From the NCBI GenBank assembly GCA_030035585.1, contig CM057464.1, positions 27,607,465 through 27,671,464 of the forward strand: 64,000 nt of DNA. Reading direction: 5' to 3'. The notes beneath the pieces were generated by a model. The model saw only the letters and a list, made by a program, of their open reading frames with translations, was not told where the DNA came from and made no database searches. The position numbers and the translations under genes were made by a program. Position 1 is the stretch's first letter; each line of letters begins with the position of its first letter. The DNA is from Dugong dugon. Its lineage: Eukaryota > Chordata > Mammalia > Sirenia > Dugongidae. Positions 32,057 to 44,420 of the stretch are shown one piece after another.

Positions 32057-32383
32057 GTCTCTGGGTGGTGCAAACAGTTTGCTCTCCATTACTAACTGAA
32101 AGGTTGGTAGTTCAAAGCCACCCAACAGTACTGTGGAAGAAAAATCCTGTTGCTGTTTAGTCAATTCTGACTCACAGCGACCCTATGGGACACAGGGGAA
32201 CTGCTCCACAGGGTTTCCAAGGAGCGACTGGTGGATTTGAACTGCTGACCTTTTGGTTAGCAGCCCAGCTCTTAACCACTGTACCACCAGGGCTGCAAGG
32301 AAGGCTATCTACTTGAAAGCCATTGAAAAACCCTATGGAGCACTGCTCTACTCTGAAATACCATGACTTGTTGGCAACTGTTT
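32057..32383 (+). mobile_element. AfroSINE ('tctctgggtgg' type) split by another SINE
   Basis: Head 32057-32147 and remainder 32297-32375 belong to one copy; an antisense AfroSINE (32148-32296) sits between them. Confidence 0.85.
32148..32296 (-). mobile_element. AfroSINE (antisense) nested in AfroSINE
   Basis: 'tcaattctgactcacagcga' to reversed head 'ccactgtaccaccagggct'. Confidence 0.9.
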
Positions 32384-32403
32384 TTTTTTTTTTTTTTTTT
32401 TTT
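32381..32403 (+). repeat. Poly(T) tract
   Basis: About 23 T residues. Confidence 0.9.
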
Positions 32404-33054
32404 ACTGGTTATGCCTAGTGCCAAAGCTGTTTCCTTAACCTCATACAGCATCCCAGAATAAAATTGTATCATTATCAAATTGACCTTATCTACTCATATT
32501 TTGGGTATCTGAGAGTGATTTCCTTTGTAGCAATGTAACTTCCAGGTCTTGTTTTCCAAGTATATTTTTAGAAGTTCATGAATTTTCTTTGAGCATGTTT
32601 AAATGCTGTGTTTTCATTTAAATGGTCAAATGGATAACCATCTTAATACTGGGTGTTGCCACAAGATTTCATAAATGTGAGTATCCACACTTATAATTTT
32701 TTATATGGTCACTTTGAAGCCTAATAATCATTTGTAGAGTTAGACTTAACTTTTAATGCAATGCTTCTCAAACATGAGTCTGTATTCCAGGGGAAGCTCA
32801 AATTTGAGAAACATTGTTTTAGTCAATTTTAATAACTCTCTTTATGTTCCAATTGTCCTTCTCCAGGATTTTATTAATTGTCAGGTGCTTGAACTGGAGA
32901 AGTAATTTCTCTTTTCTCTCAAAACATGGACCCTGTGATAAAAAACGAATATATAAAAACTTTCCTATGAATTACTAAGCCTGAACTAAAGACATCTGCA
33001 AGAAGATGAGTGTCCTTTGAAATTTTGATGAGACATACTAGAACTTCCTTGTCC
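32404..33054. other. Intron F sequence, mostly unassigned
   Basis: A short hAT-like remnant may lie at 32762-32822 ('aatgcttctcaaacatgagt'). Nothing else is recognised. Confidence 0.45.
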
Positions 33055-33300
33055 AATATGGTAACCACTAGACACATGTGGTCCTTGAGCACTCGAAATG
33101 TGGCTGATATGAATGAAGAGCTAAATTTTTAATTTTCAGTGATTTAGAATTTAAAACCCAGGAGTATAAAATATTTTCTATTAAATGCAACTCTATTATT
33201 TCTCTAGAAAAATGTGTCACTTAAATCATTGCATTGTGTAAGATAGTATTGTTGTATAGTAATTGTGCACTTTGAATACGTGCATCGTTTCCAGTGTTAC
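33055..33300. mobile_element. Old hAT-Charlie-type remnant
   Basis: 'cttgtccaatatggtaacca' and 'cacatgtggtccttgagcac' followed by AT-rich sequence fit a Charlie-group element; the exact family is uncertain. Confidence 0.55.
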
Positions 33301-33382
33301 ACACAAGCACATCACTGATCTAGTTAGTGTAAATGGATTGATTCAGTTTGAGAGATTATTTTTCTATGCACTAATGTACATA

Positions 33383-33536
33383 GGGAGCCTTTTTGGTGCA
33401 GTGGATAAGAGCATGGCTGCTAATCAAAAGGTTAGCAGTTCGAATCCACCAGCTCCTCCTCGGAAACCCTACGGGCAGTTCGACTCTGTCCTATAGGGTC
33501 ACTATGAGTTGGAATCAACTCGACAGCAACAGGTTT
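33383..33536 (+). mobile_element. AfroSINE (short type), well preserved
   Basis: Head, B-box-like 'cagttcgaatccacc' and tail are intact. The exact 11-bp duplication 'taatgtacata' flanks it (33372-33382 and 33537-33547), so it is among the younger copies. Confidence 0.96.
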
Positions 33537-33549
33537 TAATGTACATACA

Positions 33550-34080
33550 AATCACAATGTGTTTAATTGAATATTTTATGTGGACAGCTCACATTACAGT
33601 GATGCCTATCTTAATTGCAGTTGGTAAATATATTGAAATATTTATTGTTTTATAACAAATTATTTTTCTGGGTTAAGTAAAACATGGACAAATTTTTACA
33701 TTTAAAACAAAGGCATCTATGCATGCAGAATTGAGCACAGATGCCAAAACTAGTACCACAGCTGGAATAGCAAAGATGAGGAGAGACTGGAAGAAGAGTT
33801 TTGCTGCAAATTTCATGATTAATGGCAATTTTAGTTTGCTTCAACAGAGCAAAAAATCCTTTGTGTAAAAAAATTGTTTAGAAATAATAAAGTTGGCAAT
33901 ATGAAGAGACATTTTCAGTAAAATGCATAGGAAACTGAGAAGAAATTTCCTCCCAACAGTCAGCAAAGACTTGATGAAATTACTCCCCTGAAATCAGAAT
34001 TAAGCATCCCAAATCATTTTTTAATGATGGTAACTTTTGTGAGATATGAATGACTTGGAAGCTTTCAAAAAATAAAAAAC
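33550..34080. other. Intron F sequence, nothing recognised
   Basis: No gene or clear repeat. Confidence 0.45.
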
Positions 34081-34084
34081 CAAG

Positions 34085-34282
34085 GGATCCCTGGGTGGCA
34101 AACAGTTAAGCACTCAACTACTAGCCGAAAGGTTGGCAGTTCAAACACACCCAGAGGCACCTCAGAAGACAGGTCTGACAATCTACTTCGAAAAGGTAAC
34201 AGCCTTGAAAACCCTATGGGGCAGTTCTACTCTACACACACTGGGTCACCATGAGTTAGAATCAACTCAAAGGCAACTAAAA
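34085..34282 (+). mobile_element. AfroSINE ('tccctgggtgg' type)
   Basis: 'ggatccctgggtggcaaaca' through 'gaatcaactcaaaggcaact'. Confidence 0.9.
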
Positions 34283-34431
34283 ACAACAAAAACAAAATTT
34301 GCTCTTAACATGATAGGAGATGATAGTTCCTTCTGTGGAAAAAAAAAAAAGGAAATCATTTTTAGATAGCGATTGTAAAAGAGATTATTTTAGTTACAGA
34401 AATTTGCTACAAAATTATAAGGAAAAGACTA

Positions 34432-34947
34432 TGTCATGGACTGAATTGTGTCCCTCCAAAATATGTGTCAACTTGGCTAGGTCATGATTCCCAGTTTTGT
34501 ATGATTGTGTACCATTTTGCCATCTGAAGTGATTTCCCTATGTATTGTATATTCTATCACTATGATGTAATAAGATGGATTAGTGGCAGTTATATTGATG
34601 AGATCTACAAGATTAGATAGTGTCTTAAGCCAATCTCTTTTGAGATATAAAAGAAAGAAGTGAGCAAAGAGACATGGGGACTTCATACCACCAAGAAAGT
34701 AGTGCTGGAAGCAGATCATGTCTTTTGGACTTGAAGTTCCTGCCCTGAGAGGCTCCTAGACCAAGGGAAGACTGATGCATCACAAGGATCTTCCTCCAGA
34801 GCCGACACAGAGAGACAGACTTCCCCTGTAGCTGATGCCTTACATTTGGACTTGTAGCCTACTAGACTGTGAGAGAATAAATTTATCTTTGTTAAAAGCC
34901 ATCTACTTGTGGCATTTCTGTTATAGCAGCACTAGATGACCAAGACA
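34432..34947 (+). mobile_element. MaLR-like solo LTR (sense)
   Basis: It starts TGTCATGGACTGAATTGTGT and ends CCAAGACA, with an AATAAA at about 34876. The 5-bp duplication GACTA flanks it exactly (34427-34431 and 34948-34952). TG..CA ends, 5-bp duplication and a beginning like MLT1 support an ERVL-MaLR LTR of about 516 bp. Confidence 0.92.
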
Positions 34948-35087
34948 GACTAAAAAAGATATTTTATGATAAGTGAAAGATCTTCAATTAAACCCCAAAC
35001 AATCACTGTAGAATACAAGATGTTTCTAATTATATCAAAGATCAGTTGATCCAAAATTTGAAAAGTTACAGGTACTTTTCTTTAGCT

Positions 35088-35308
35088 TTGGACCACTCAT
35101 TATCAACCAGGGGCAATTTTGTCTCCCAGAGGACATTCGGCAATGTTGGAGATATTTTTGAGTATCACAACTGTGGGGAACTAATGGCATTTAGTGGGTA
35201 GAGGCCAGGGATGCTGCTAAACATCCTGCAATGTACAGGACACCCCCTACAACAAAGAATTATTCAGCCAAAAATGTCAATTGTGCCACTATTAAGAGAC
35301 CTTGCTTT
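35088..35308 (-). mobile_element. MER20-like hAT element
   Basis: 'aatttcg' type order is clear: 'gaggacattcggcaatgttg', 'ggatgctgctaaacatcctg', 'caatgtacaggacaccccc'. Orientation relative to the usual consensus appears reversed. Confidence 0.82.
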
Positions 35309-36079
35309 ACATATATGAGATAAGAAAAAAGAAAAAAAAAAAAACTAACTTATTTTATGAAATGAATAGAACATTGATACTAACATCTGACAAAAATGTC
35401 ACTAAAAAAAACCCAAAAGACCACTTTGTAAAGAAAGGTGGAGCCAACATGGCACTATAGACAGAAGCACACACAGTCGCTCTACAGCAAAGACCTGAGA
35501 AACTAAGTAAGACAGATACAAACATCAATCCTGGAACCTTAAGTGTCAAATGAAGGGATAAAGAACTCAACCAAGCACCGAATGGAATAAGAAATGGACA
35601 GAGAATGAGGAGAGCTATGGAGGGGAGGTCCCTACCGGCTAATGTGGCACAGACTGGCCATCTTGGACCTCAGTCACCAAGAACAGCAGACAGGGAGTAC
35701 AAGAAAGCAACTTCACAGAGATCCCGACAGGAGACAGAGCACCCAGTAACCAGGGATACATGCTGTCCCACTCCCCACCCTTCTTCCCTCTATGTGGCCT
35801 CCACCACTTTCCAATGGGCCATGGTTGTTCAACTGGAGAGACAGCAGCTCCTTGTCAGCCGGGTTTGCCCCACCTGCACCAGCCAGCTCCATCAGTGTCA
35901 TTTTTGTTGTTTTTTTTTTTTGACTTTTTAAAATTTCTTGCTTGGTCCATGCCACACCACTGGCAAGTTCCCTCAACACCATTTTTTTTCCTTCTTTTTT
36001 TGGGTTCTTATCTCTCGCTCCCTTCCTTGCTCTCTTTTCTCCTGCCCACCTAGCTACACGTGCTGTCTCCACCCCTTCT

Positions 36080-37130
36080 CGACAGGCTGTGCCACACTAC
36101 TCGGCTAGAGAACAACTGGCCCACAGCCTCCCCAGGTCTGTGCCACCCCACCGGCAGGCTCCCTTAGTGCCATTTTAAAATTTTATTTATCTATTTATTT
36201 TTCCTTTGGTTTCCTATCTCTTTCTCCCTTCCTGTCCTTTCTCCCTTCCACCAAGCCCTGTGTACTTTCTGCCCCTTCTTGACGAGCTGTGCCACACTGC
36301 TCAGCTAGAAAGCCACCAACACACGGCCTCCCCGAGTCTGCAACACCCCACCGGCAGGCCCCCTCAGTGCCGTTATGTTTTTTCAGTTTCTTCTCTCTCT
36401 CCCTTCCTTCCTTTTCTTTCTCCTGCCCACCTAGCCATGTGTGCCATCACCACTCATTCTTGATGGGTTGTGCGATACTGCCTGGCTAGAGAGCCATTGG
36501 CAAGTAGCCTCCCCGGGTCTGCACCACCCCCACTGGCAGGATCCTTCAGCGTATTTCTTTTCTTTTTTGTTGTTTGTTTTGGCTTTCTTTCTTTTTTTGT
36601 TTCTTCTCTCTCTCTCTTCCTTCCTTTCCTTTCTCTCACCCACCTACCCCTCTGTACCACCCTCCCCCCTTCTCACCAGGATGTGCTGTACTGTTCAGCT
36701 AGAGAGCCCCTGGCACACAGCCTCCCCAGGTCTGCACTGCCCCCACAGGCTGGCTCCCTCAGTCCCATATTTTTTATTTTTCTTTATCTTTGCCCTTCTC
36801 TCTTTTCCTTCTCCCTCCCATCTGCACCCTACACTGCCTCCACACCTTCTTGATGGGCCATGCAATGCTGTTTCAGCAAGAAAGACATCAGCTCACCACC
36901 ACCGCAATTCTGCCACACCCCCAATGGCTGGCTGTCCCAGCACCATAATTTTTTTTATTGTTTTTGTTTGTTTTGTTTTTTTCTTTCTTCTCTCTCTTTA
37001 CCTTCTTTTATTTCCTTTCTCCAGCTCACCTAGCCCCATGTACCACCGACACCCCTTCTAGACAGTCTGAGCCACACCACTTGGCTAGAGAGCCACTGGC
37101 ACACAGCCTTGCCGCGTCTGCCCTGCCCTG
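36080..37130 (+). repeat. Tandem units in L1 5' UTR (six)
   Basis: A block like 'gagctgtgccacactgctca' followed by 'gctagagagcc', 'ggcctccccgagtctgc' and a C/T-rich tract recurs at about 36083, 36285, 36458, 36677, 36852 and 37060. Spacing is 173-219 bp. Long open frames over this stretch follow from low-complexity composition and are not genes. Confidence 0.82.
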
Positions 37131-37719
37131 CCCTCGCCTGCTGAATCTTACCATGATGCCATTTTATTCACTTTTTCTTTTTTCCTTTTTCCTCTTTTTT
37201 TGCTTCTGTTTCTCTCTTCTTCTTTCTCTCACCCACTTAACGTCACACATAAATCTTCTCCCTTCCCTCCTACCTATCTGCACGGCATGCCAAGCACTGC
37301 ACCCCTAAGCAGCACAGGCATGGACCACCGGACCCAACCCTGCACTGCCCTCCAACCCTGCCCTGTTGGACCAGTACATGCTGCAAACTACACATCCAAG
37401 CACCTCCCCCTCTGCTGGACCTGCCCTGCTGCACCACAGCTGAGCAACTGGCCCTGCCCACCTGGACAAAGTGGTGAGAGGTATTGTGCCCAAAGACAAG
37501 CAAGCAACAAAACATACAACCAGCCTGTGCAGACCTAACCAAATAAAACAAAAAAGCAAGATGAAACAATCAAATCTACAATAAAAAAAAAAAAAAACAG
37601 AAGAAAATAATTTCTGAAGGTCCTGAGGACAGCAGACAATACCCAAGCATAACAAAAAAAGGATAGGACGGCTCCAGAAAGCATCCAAAATAAAACAGCA
37701 GATGACCTTCCAGTAGAAG

Positions 37720-38560
37720 AAAAGACACAGGAACTACCTGATAGGGAATTCAAAACTAATATTCAGGGCTGTCCAAGAGATGAAGGAAAATGCAGACAAA
37801 AATAAGGAAAAAATAGACAAAATCATGGAAAAGACAGACAAAACAATGGAAGAATTCAAGAAAATAATACAGTAACAAAATTCCAAAATAAACAAACAAC
37901 TAGAAATCATACAAAAACAGCAATTAGAAATCCAAAGGATAAACAACAAGTTTTCAGAAATGGATAGTGCAATAGGTTTTAGGAGGAAATTTGAAACAAT
38001 GGAAGACAGGATCAGTGAAATTGAAGATAAATCCTTGGATACCACTTTGAGAAAAAATCACAGAAAAGAATGAACAAAAATGAAACCCTGAGAATGATGA
38101 GGAATACAATCAAAAACAAAAATTTGAATGTGATAGGAGTTCCAGAACAGGGGGAGAAAACAGAAAAGACAGAGAGGATCATTGAAGATTTGCCAACAGA
38201 AAATGTCTCTAATATCATGAAAGATGAAAAGCTGACCATCTAAGAAGCTCAACAAACCCCATATAGGATAGACCCCAAAAGAAAATCACCAAGACATATC
38301 TTAACCACACTTGCTAAAACCAAAGACAAATAAAGAATCCTGAGAGCAGCTTGAGAAAAAACAAAAAGTCACATACAAAGGAGAAACAATAAGACTAAGC
38401 TTGGATTATTCGGCAAAAACCATGCAGGCAAGAAGGCAACGGGATGACGTACATAAAACCTTGAAAGAAGAAAATTCCCAACCAAGAATAATACATCCTG
38501 CAAAATCAGGACATTCCCAGATAAACAGAAATTAAGGGAAAATTTAAAAAACAAACCAAA
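37720..38560 (+). pseudogene. L1 ORF1 remnant
   Basis: L1 ORF1 encodes an RNA-binding coiled-coil protein. Here MKENADKNKEKIDKIMEKT-like coiled-coil sequence is followed by RRM pieces (RMMRNTIKNKNLNVIGVPEQ) and a C-terminal piece, with in-frame stops, for example after ADEKLTI. It is not functional. Confidence 0.75.
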
Positions 38561-38769
38561 TTTATAACAATTATTAAAGGGAGTCCTTTGTTAAGGAACC
38601 GACAACAACCTGAATCTAGGACTCAAGACAACATCAGCCAGATACCAACCTTGGTAATGAATTCTCAAGGGTAAAACAAAACTAAAACATTTACAACAGG
38701 GAACCAGAGAGGTCAATTTGTAAATGACAACAGTGTCAGAGCAATAAAAGAGGGAAATGCAAACAGCAA

Positions 38770-40911
38770 ACAAAAAAAGAGCAGGAATGGCAATACTAAT
38801 TTCAGACAAAATGGACTTTAAAACAAAATCCACCATAAAGACAAGGAAGGACATTATCTAATGATTAAAGAGACAATCCACCATGAGGACATAATCATAA
38901 TAAATATCTACACACCCAATGACAGAGCTCCAAAATACATAAAGTAAACTCTAACAGCACTGAAAGAGAAATTGTCGGTTAGACAAAAATAGTAGGAGAC
39001 TTCAACACACCACTCTTGGTAAAGGACAGGACATCTAGAAAAAACTCAACTAAGACACAGAAGATCTAAAGACACAATCAACCAACTTGACCTCATAGAC
39101 AAACATAGAACATTCCACCCAACAGCAGCAAAGTGCACATTATTTTCCAACGTGCATGTAACATTCTCCAGAGTAGACCACATCTTAGGCCACAAAGCAA
39201 CCCTCAAAAAATCCAAAACATTGATATAATACAAAGGATCTTCTCTGATTACAACCCCATCAAAGTAGAAATTAACAACAGGAAGAGCAAGGGAAAAAAA
39301 TCAAATACATGGAAATTGAATAACTGAATAATACCCTACTTAAAAACCATGCCATAATAGAAGAAATCCAAGATGGAATAAAAAAATTCCTAAAAATTCC
39401 TAGAGTCAAACACAAATGAAAACACTTCATAACCAAAATCTTTCGGACACAGCAAAGGCACTGCTCAGGGGTCAGTTTACAGCAATAGATGCACACATCA
39501 AAAAAGAAGAAAGGAACAAAATCAAAACATTAGCTACACAATTCGAACAAATAGAAAGAGAACAACAAAAGAAGCCCATGGCCACCAGAAGAAGGAAATA
39601 ATAAAGATCTGAGCAGAAATAAATGAAAGAGAGAATAGAAAAACAACAGAAAGAATCAACAAAACCAAAAGTTGCTTTTCTGAAAGAATCAACCAAATTG
39701 ACAAACCACTGGCCAAACTGACAAAAGAAAAACAGGAGAGGAGGAAAATAACTCAAATAAGAAATGAAATGGGGGACGGTGAAATAGACCCAACCAAAAT
39801 AACAAAGGATCAAAACAGAGTGTTATGAAAAACTATTCTCCAACAAATGTGAAAACCTAGAGGAAATGGACAAATTTCTAGAAACACATTACCTACCTAA
39901 ACTAACACAAACTGAAGTCAATAATCTGAACAGACAAATGACGAGAGAAGAGAATGAAAAGGTAATTTAAAAAAAACCTCCCAACAACAACAAAAAAAAG
40001 CCCTGGCCCAGATGGCTTTACTGGAGAATTATAACAAACATTCAGAGAAGAGCTTGCACCAGTACTACTCAAACTATTTCAGAACATAGAAAAGGAAGGG
40101 ATACTTCCAAATTGAGTCTATGAAGCCAGCATAACTCTGATATCAAAACCAGGCAAAGACACCAAAAAAAAAAAAAAAAAAAGAAAATTACAAACCAATA
40201 TTTGTCATGAATATAGATGCAAAACTTCTCAACAAAATTCTAGCTAATAGAATTCAGCATCATATCAAAAAAGTAATACACAATGACCAAGTAGGATTCA
40301 TACCAGGTATGCAAGGATGGTCCAACATTAGAAAATCAATCAATGTAATCAACCACGTAAATCAAACGAAAGAATCACGAGATCATCTCAATGGACACAG
40401 AAAAGGCATTCCATAAAGCCCAACACTCATTCCTGACAAAAACTCTCAATAAAATAGTTACAGAAGGGAAAGTCCTCAGCATAATAAAGGGCATCTATAT
40501 AAAACCAACAACAAACATCATTCTTAATGGAGAAAGGCTGAAGCTATTGCCTTTGAGAACAGGAAAAACACAAGGATGCCCTTTATCACCACTCCTATAG
40601 GGTCACTATGAGTCAAAATCAACTCGATGGCAACAGGTTTGGTTTGGTTTTGGGTTTTTATAATTGTGCTGGAAGTCCTAGCTAGAGCAATAAGGCAAGA
40701 AGAAGAAATAAAGGACATCCAAATTGGTAAGGAACAAGTAAAACTGTCCCTATTTGCAGATGATATGCTACTATACGTGGAGAACCAAAAGACTCCACAA
40801 GAAAACTACTGGAACTAATAGATTCAGCACAGTAGTAGGATACAAGATAAACATAAAAAAATCAGTTGGATTCCTATACACCAATAAAGGGAACTACAAA
40901 AAGGAAATCAT
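38770..40911 (+). pseudogene. L1 ORF2 remnant, C-terminal part absent
   Basis: L1 ORF2 encodes endonuclease and reverse transcriptase. Endonuclease and reverse transcriptase segments are recognisable in different frames, with several stops. An AfroSINE tail interrupts it at 40595-40660. The cysteine-rich C-terminal part is missing. Confidence 0.82.
40595..40660 (+). mobile_element. AfroSINE tail fragment inside L1 ORF2
   Basis: 'cctatagggtcactatgagt' to 'gtttggtttggttttggg' is a 5'-truncated SINE of about 65 bp; L1 ORF2 continues on both sides. Confidence 0.88.
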
Positions 40912-41320
40912 TGCTAGTGAAACAATATCCACCTGGAGTTTTCATTTTTAGAAGGTTTTAAATTATGAATTTAGTTTTCTAATAGCTATATGATTATTTA
41001 TTCTTCTTGAGCGAGTTTTGAACGTTTGCGGCTTTCAAGGAATTGGACCATTTTATCTAAGTTATTGAATTTATGTGCATAGAGCTGCTTGTAGTATTCC
41101 TTTATTATTATTCTTTTAATATCAATGGAATCTGTTTCTGATGCCAGCTCTCTCATTCCTGATATTGGTAATTGTCTCTCTTTTTTTTCCTTGATCATTC
41201 TGGCTAGAGATTTTTCAGTTTTATTAATCTTCTCAAAGAACTGGTTTTTTGTTTCATTGTTTTTCTATTTTTAATTTCATGGCTTTTCAGTCTTGGTTAT
41301 TTTCTTCCTTCTGTTTGCTT

Positions 41321-41530
41321 GAAGGAGCTCTGGTGGTGCAGTGGTTAACCACACGACAGCTAACCAAAGGTTGGCAGTTTGAAACCACCAGCCGCTCTGT
41401 GGGAGAAAGATGTGGCAGTCTACTTCCGTAAAGATTACAGCCTTGGAAAACCTAAGGGTACAATTCTACTCTGTCTCACAGGGACACTATGAGTCCAAAT
41501 CGACTTGACAGCAATGGGTTTGGTTTTGGT
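41321..41530 (+). mobile_element. AfroSINE in old L1
   Basis: Full copy with 'gtggcagtctacttccgtaa'; the 9-bp duplication 'tgtttgctt' flanks it exactly (41312-41320 and 41531-41539). Confidence 0.95.
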
Positions 41531-41732
41531 TGTTTGCTTTGGGTTTATTTTGCTCTTCTTTTTATGGTTTCTTAAAATGAAAGCTTAGATTGTTGACTTG
41601 AGACCTTTACTCTTTTTTAATGTAAGCATTTAGTGGTATAAATTTCCCTTTATGCACTGCTTTAGGTGGATCCCACAAATTATATGTTGTTTTCAGTTTT
41701 TCTTTCAGTTCAAAGTATTTCGAATTTTTGGT

Positions 41733-43515
41733 TTTATTTTTTCCTTTTTTTTTTTATATTTTATTGTACTTCAGGTGAAGGCTTACAGAACAAATAGTTT
41801 CTCATGAAACAGTAGTACACATGTTGTTTTATGACATTGGTTAACAACCCCACAACATATTAACCCTCTAACTTCTCAATCTTTTTTTTTTTTTTTTTGG
41901 TGAAGATACACATAGCCAAAGATACACCGTTTCAAAAATTTCTACATGCACAGTTCAGTGACATTGACTGCGCTCTTCCAATTGTGCTGCTATTCTCACT
42001 TAAGATGAAGGCTTACAGAACAAAATAGTTTCTCATTTAACAGTTACTACAAATGTTGCCCCATGACAATGGTTAACAATCTCACAACACATCAACAATA
42101 TCCTTACTCAACCTCGGGTTCCCTATCACCAGCTTCCTTGTCCCCTTCTGCCTTCTGGCCCTTGTCACTGGACTCCTGTACCTCGTTAGTCTCATTTGGT
42201 TTTATGGGGCTGTCCACTCCCAGGCTGAACAGTGAACCTCAGAGGTAGCTTCACCACTGAGCTAAAAGGGTGTCTGGGGGCCATACTCTCGAGGTTTCTC
42301 CAGTCTCCTTTAGGCCAGTAAATCTGGTCTTTTTTTGTGAGTTAGAATTATGCTCTACATCCTTCTCCAGCTCTGTCCAGGACCCTCTGTTGTGATCCTG
42401 GTCAGAGCAGTCAGTGGTGGTAGCCAGGCACCATCTAGCTGTACTGGACTCAGTCCGGTGGAGGCCTTGGTAGCTGTGGACCATTAGTCCTTTGGACTAA
42501 TCTTTTCCTTGTATCCTGTTCTCTTCATTCTCCCTTGCTCCCGAAGGGATGAGACCAGTGGAGTATCTTAGATGGCCACTCACAGGCTTTTAAGACCCCA
42601 GACACTACTCACCAAGGTAGAATGTAGAGCATTGTCTTTATAAGCTGTGTCATGCCAATTGAACTAGATGTTCCCCAAGACCATGGTCCCCACAGCCCTC
42701 CACCAAGCAATTCAGTCCCTCAGGGAGTTTGGATGTGTCTATGGGGCTTCCATGACCTTTCCTTGTACCAGTTGTGCTGATTTCCCCTGTATTGTGTACT
42801 GTCTCACCCTTCACCCAAGATACCACTTATCTATTGCCTATTTAGTGTTTCCCCCCCCACCCCTCCCATCCCTGGTAACCAACGAAGATTGTTACATTTT
42901 GTGTGTGAACTTTTTCATGGGTTTTTACAATAGAGGTCTCATACAATATTTGTCCTTTTGTGATTGACTTATTTCACTCAGCATAATGTCCTCCAGTTTT
43001 ATCCATGTTATGAGATGGTTCACAGATGCATTGTTGTTCTTTCTAGTTGCGTAGTACTCCATTGTGTGTATGTACCATAGTTTGTTTATCCATTCATCTG
43101 CTGATGGGCATCTAAGTTGTTTCCATCGTTTTGCTATTGTGAACAATGCTGCCATGAACATAGGTGTACATATGTTTATTCGAGTGACGACTCTTATTTC
43201 TCTAGGACATATTCCTAGGAGTGGGATTGCTGGATCAAATGGTATGTCTATTTCTAGCTTTCTGAGGAAGCGCCATATCATTTTGCATTCCCACCAGCAG
43301 TGCATAAGAGTTCCGATCTCCCAGCAGCCCCTCCAACATTTGTTATTTCCAGTGTTTTTGATTCATGCCAGTAATGCCAGGGTGAGATGGTATCTCATTG
43401 TGGTTTTAATTTGTATTTCTCTAATGGTTAATGATCGCGAGCATTTCCTCATGTGTCTGTTGGCCATTTGAATGTCTTCTTTGGTGAGGTGTCTGTTCAT
43501 TCCCTTTGCCCATTA
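41733..43515 (-). mobile_element. Younger L1 3' end (antisense) nested in old L1
   Basis: Reversed tail, full 3' UTR and the last part of ORF2; the - strand frame 42925-43305 reads [40 protein letters not shown]. 'aatttttggt' at 41723-41732 and 43516-43525 is a 10-bp target duplication. It is 5'-truncated. Confidence 0.93.
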
Positions 43516-44420
43516 AATTTTTGGTATATTTTATAGCATACTCATGAGACTTCTTCTCTGGCCCATGAATTATTTACAAGTGTGTTGTTTAATTTCAAAG
43601 TATTTGGAAAATTTTCAGGTTTTTTTCTTGATTTCTAGTCTAATTCATTATGATCAGAGAACATAATTTGTATGATTCCAATTTTACATTTGTTAAGGTT
43701 TGTTTTATTATCCAGAGTATGACCTCTCTAGGTTTGATGTTTAGTTGAAAGAAAAAATGTTCTGCTGTTTTTGGATGGAATTTTCTATAAATGTCAATCA
43801 GATCCAGTTGGTTTATGATGTTGTTCAGTTTTTCTATGTCCTTGCTGATGTTCTTGTTCTATCAATTACTAAAAGAGGAATGTTGAAGTCTACACATATA
43901 ATTGTGGGTTCCATTTTTTACTTTCAGCTCTATCAGTTCTTCACATAGATGAGAGTCTGTTGTTAGGTACATACACATTTAGGATTGTTATGTCTTTTTG
44001 GTGGATTGGCATCATTATGTAATATCCCTCTTTACCTGAAGCCTACTCCATCTAATATTAATATAGCCAATCCAATTTTCTTTGGATTAGTGTTTGCATG
44101 GCATGTCTCTTTCCATCTTTTTACTTGTTAGCACACTAGGAGTATAAGAGAACTTTCCTATCCTCATAAATGGCGTCTTTAAAAACTCATACCTAATGTA
44201 ATACTTAATAAAGAAACAGTAATTACTTTCCTCTAATACCAGTAACAAGGCAAGGGTGACCACTCTCACCTATTCAACATTATGCTGGAAGTCCTAGTTA
44301 GTGCATTAAGGCAAGAAAAAGAAAGAAATGGATACAGACTGGAAATGACTCAGTAAAATTGCCCCTATTTACAGATGACATGATTGTCTACACAGAAGAC
44401 CCAATAAAATCTACAAAGAA

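Larger units (their letters stand above)
35438..40911 (+). mobile_element. L1, 5' end through ORF2 reverse transcriptase; 3' end missing
   Basis: The 5' terminus ('gccaacatggcactatagac') starts a 5' UTR of about 2 kb with tandem units. A broken ORF1 follows (about 37700-38560), then a broken ORF2: endonuclease piece FHPTAAKCTLFSN / FSRVDHILGHKA near 39110-39210, reverse transcriptase piece with [19 protein letters not shown] near 40290, and [16 protein letters not shown] near 40750. Sequence leaves the L1 at about 40911, before the ORF2 end, 3' UTR and tail. Stops and frameshifts make it inactive. It lies in CMAH intron F in gene orientation. Confidence 0.92.
40912..44135 (-). mobile_element. 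Old L1, inverted 5' segment (antisense)
   Basis: The reverse complement of L1 runs from the reverse transcriptase start ('acctggagttttcat' is the reverse of the PGPDGF-coding region) back to the endonuclease region near 44120. It is split by an AfroSINE (41321-41530) and a younger L1 (41733-43515). It meets the sense part of the same old element at about 44136. Confidence 0.8.

Noticed and set aside
33383-33536. tRNA gene (B-box-like sequence in the SINE head)
   Set aside because: The tRNA-like part belongs to AfroSINE; no cloverleaf with acceptor stem was identified.
36441-37061. Longest open frame in the window (206 codons, + strand)
   Set aside because: It crosses several tandem units of the L1 5' UTR; its Ser/Phe/Leu/Pro-rich translation reflects C/T-rich tracts, and it has no domain.
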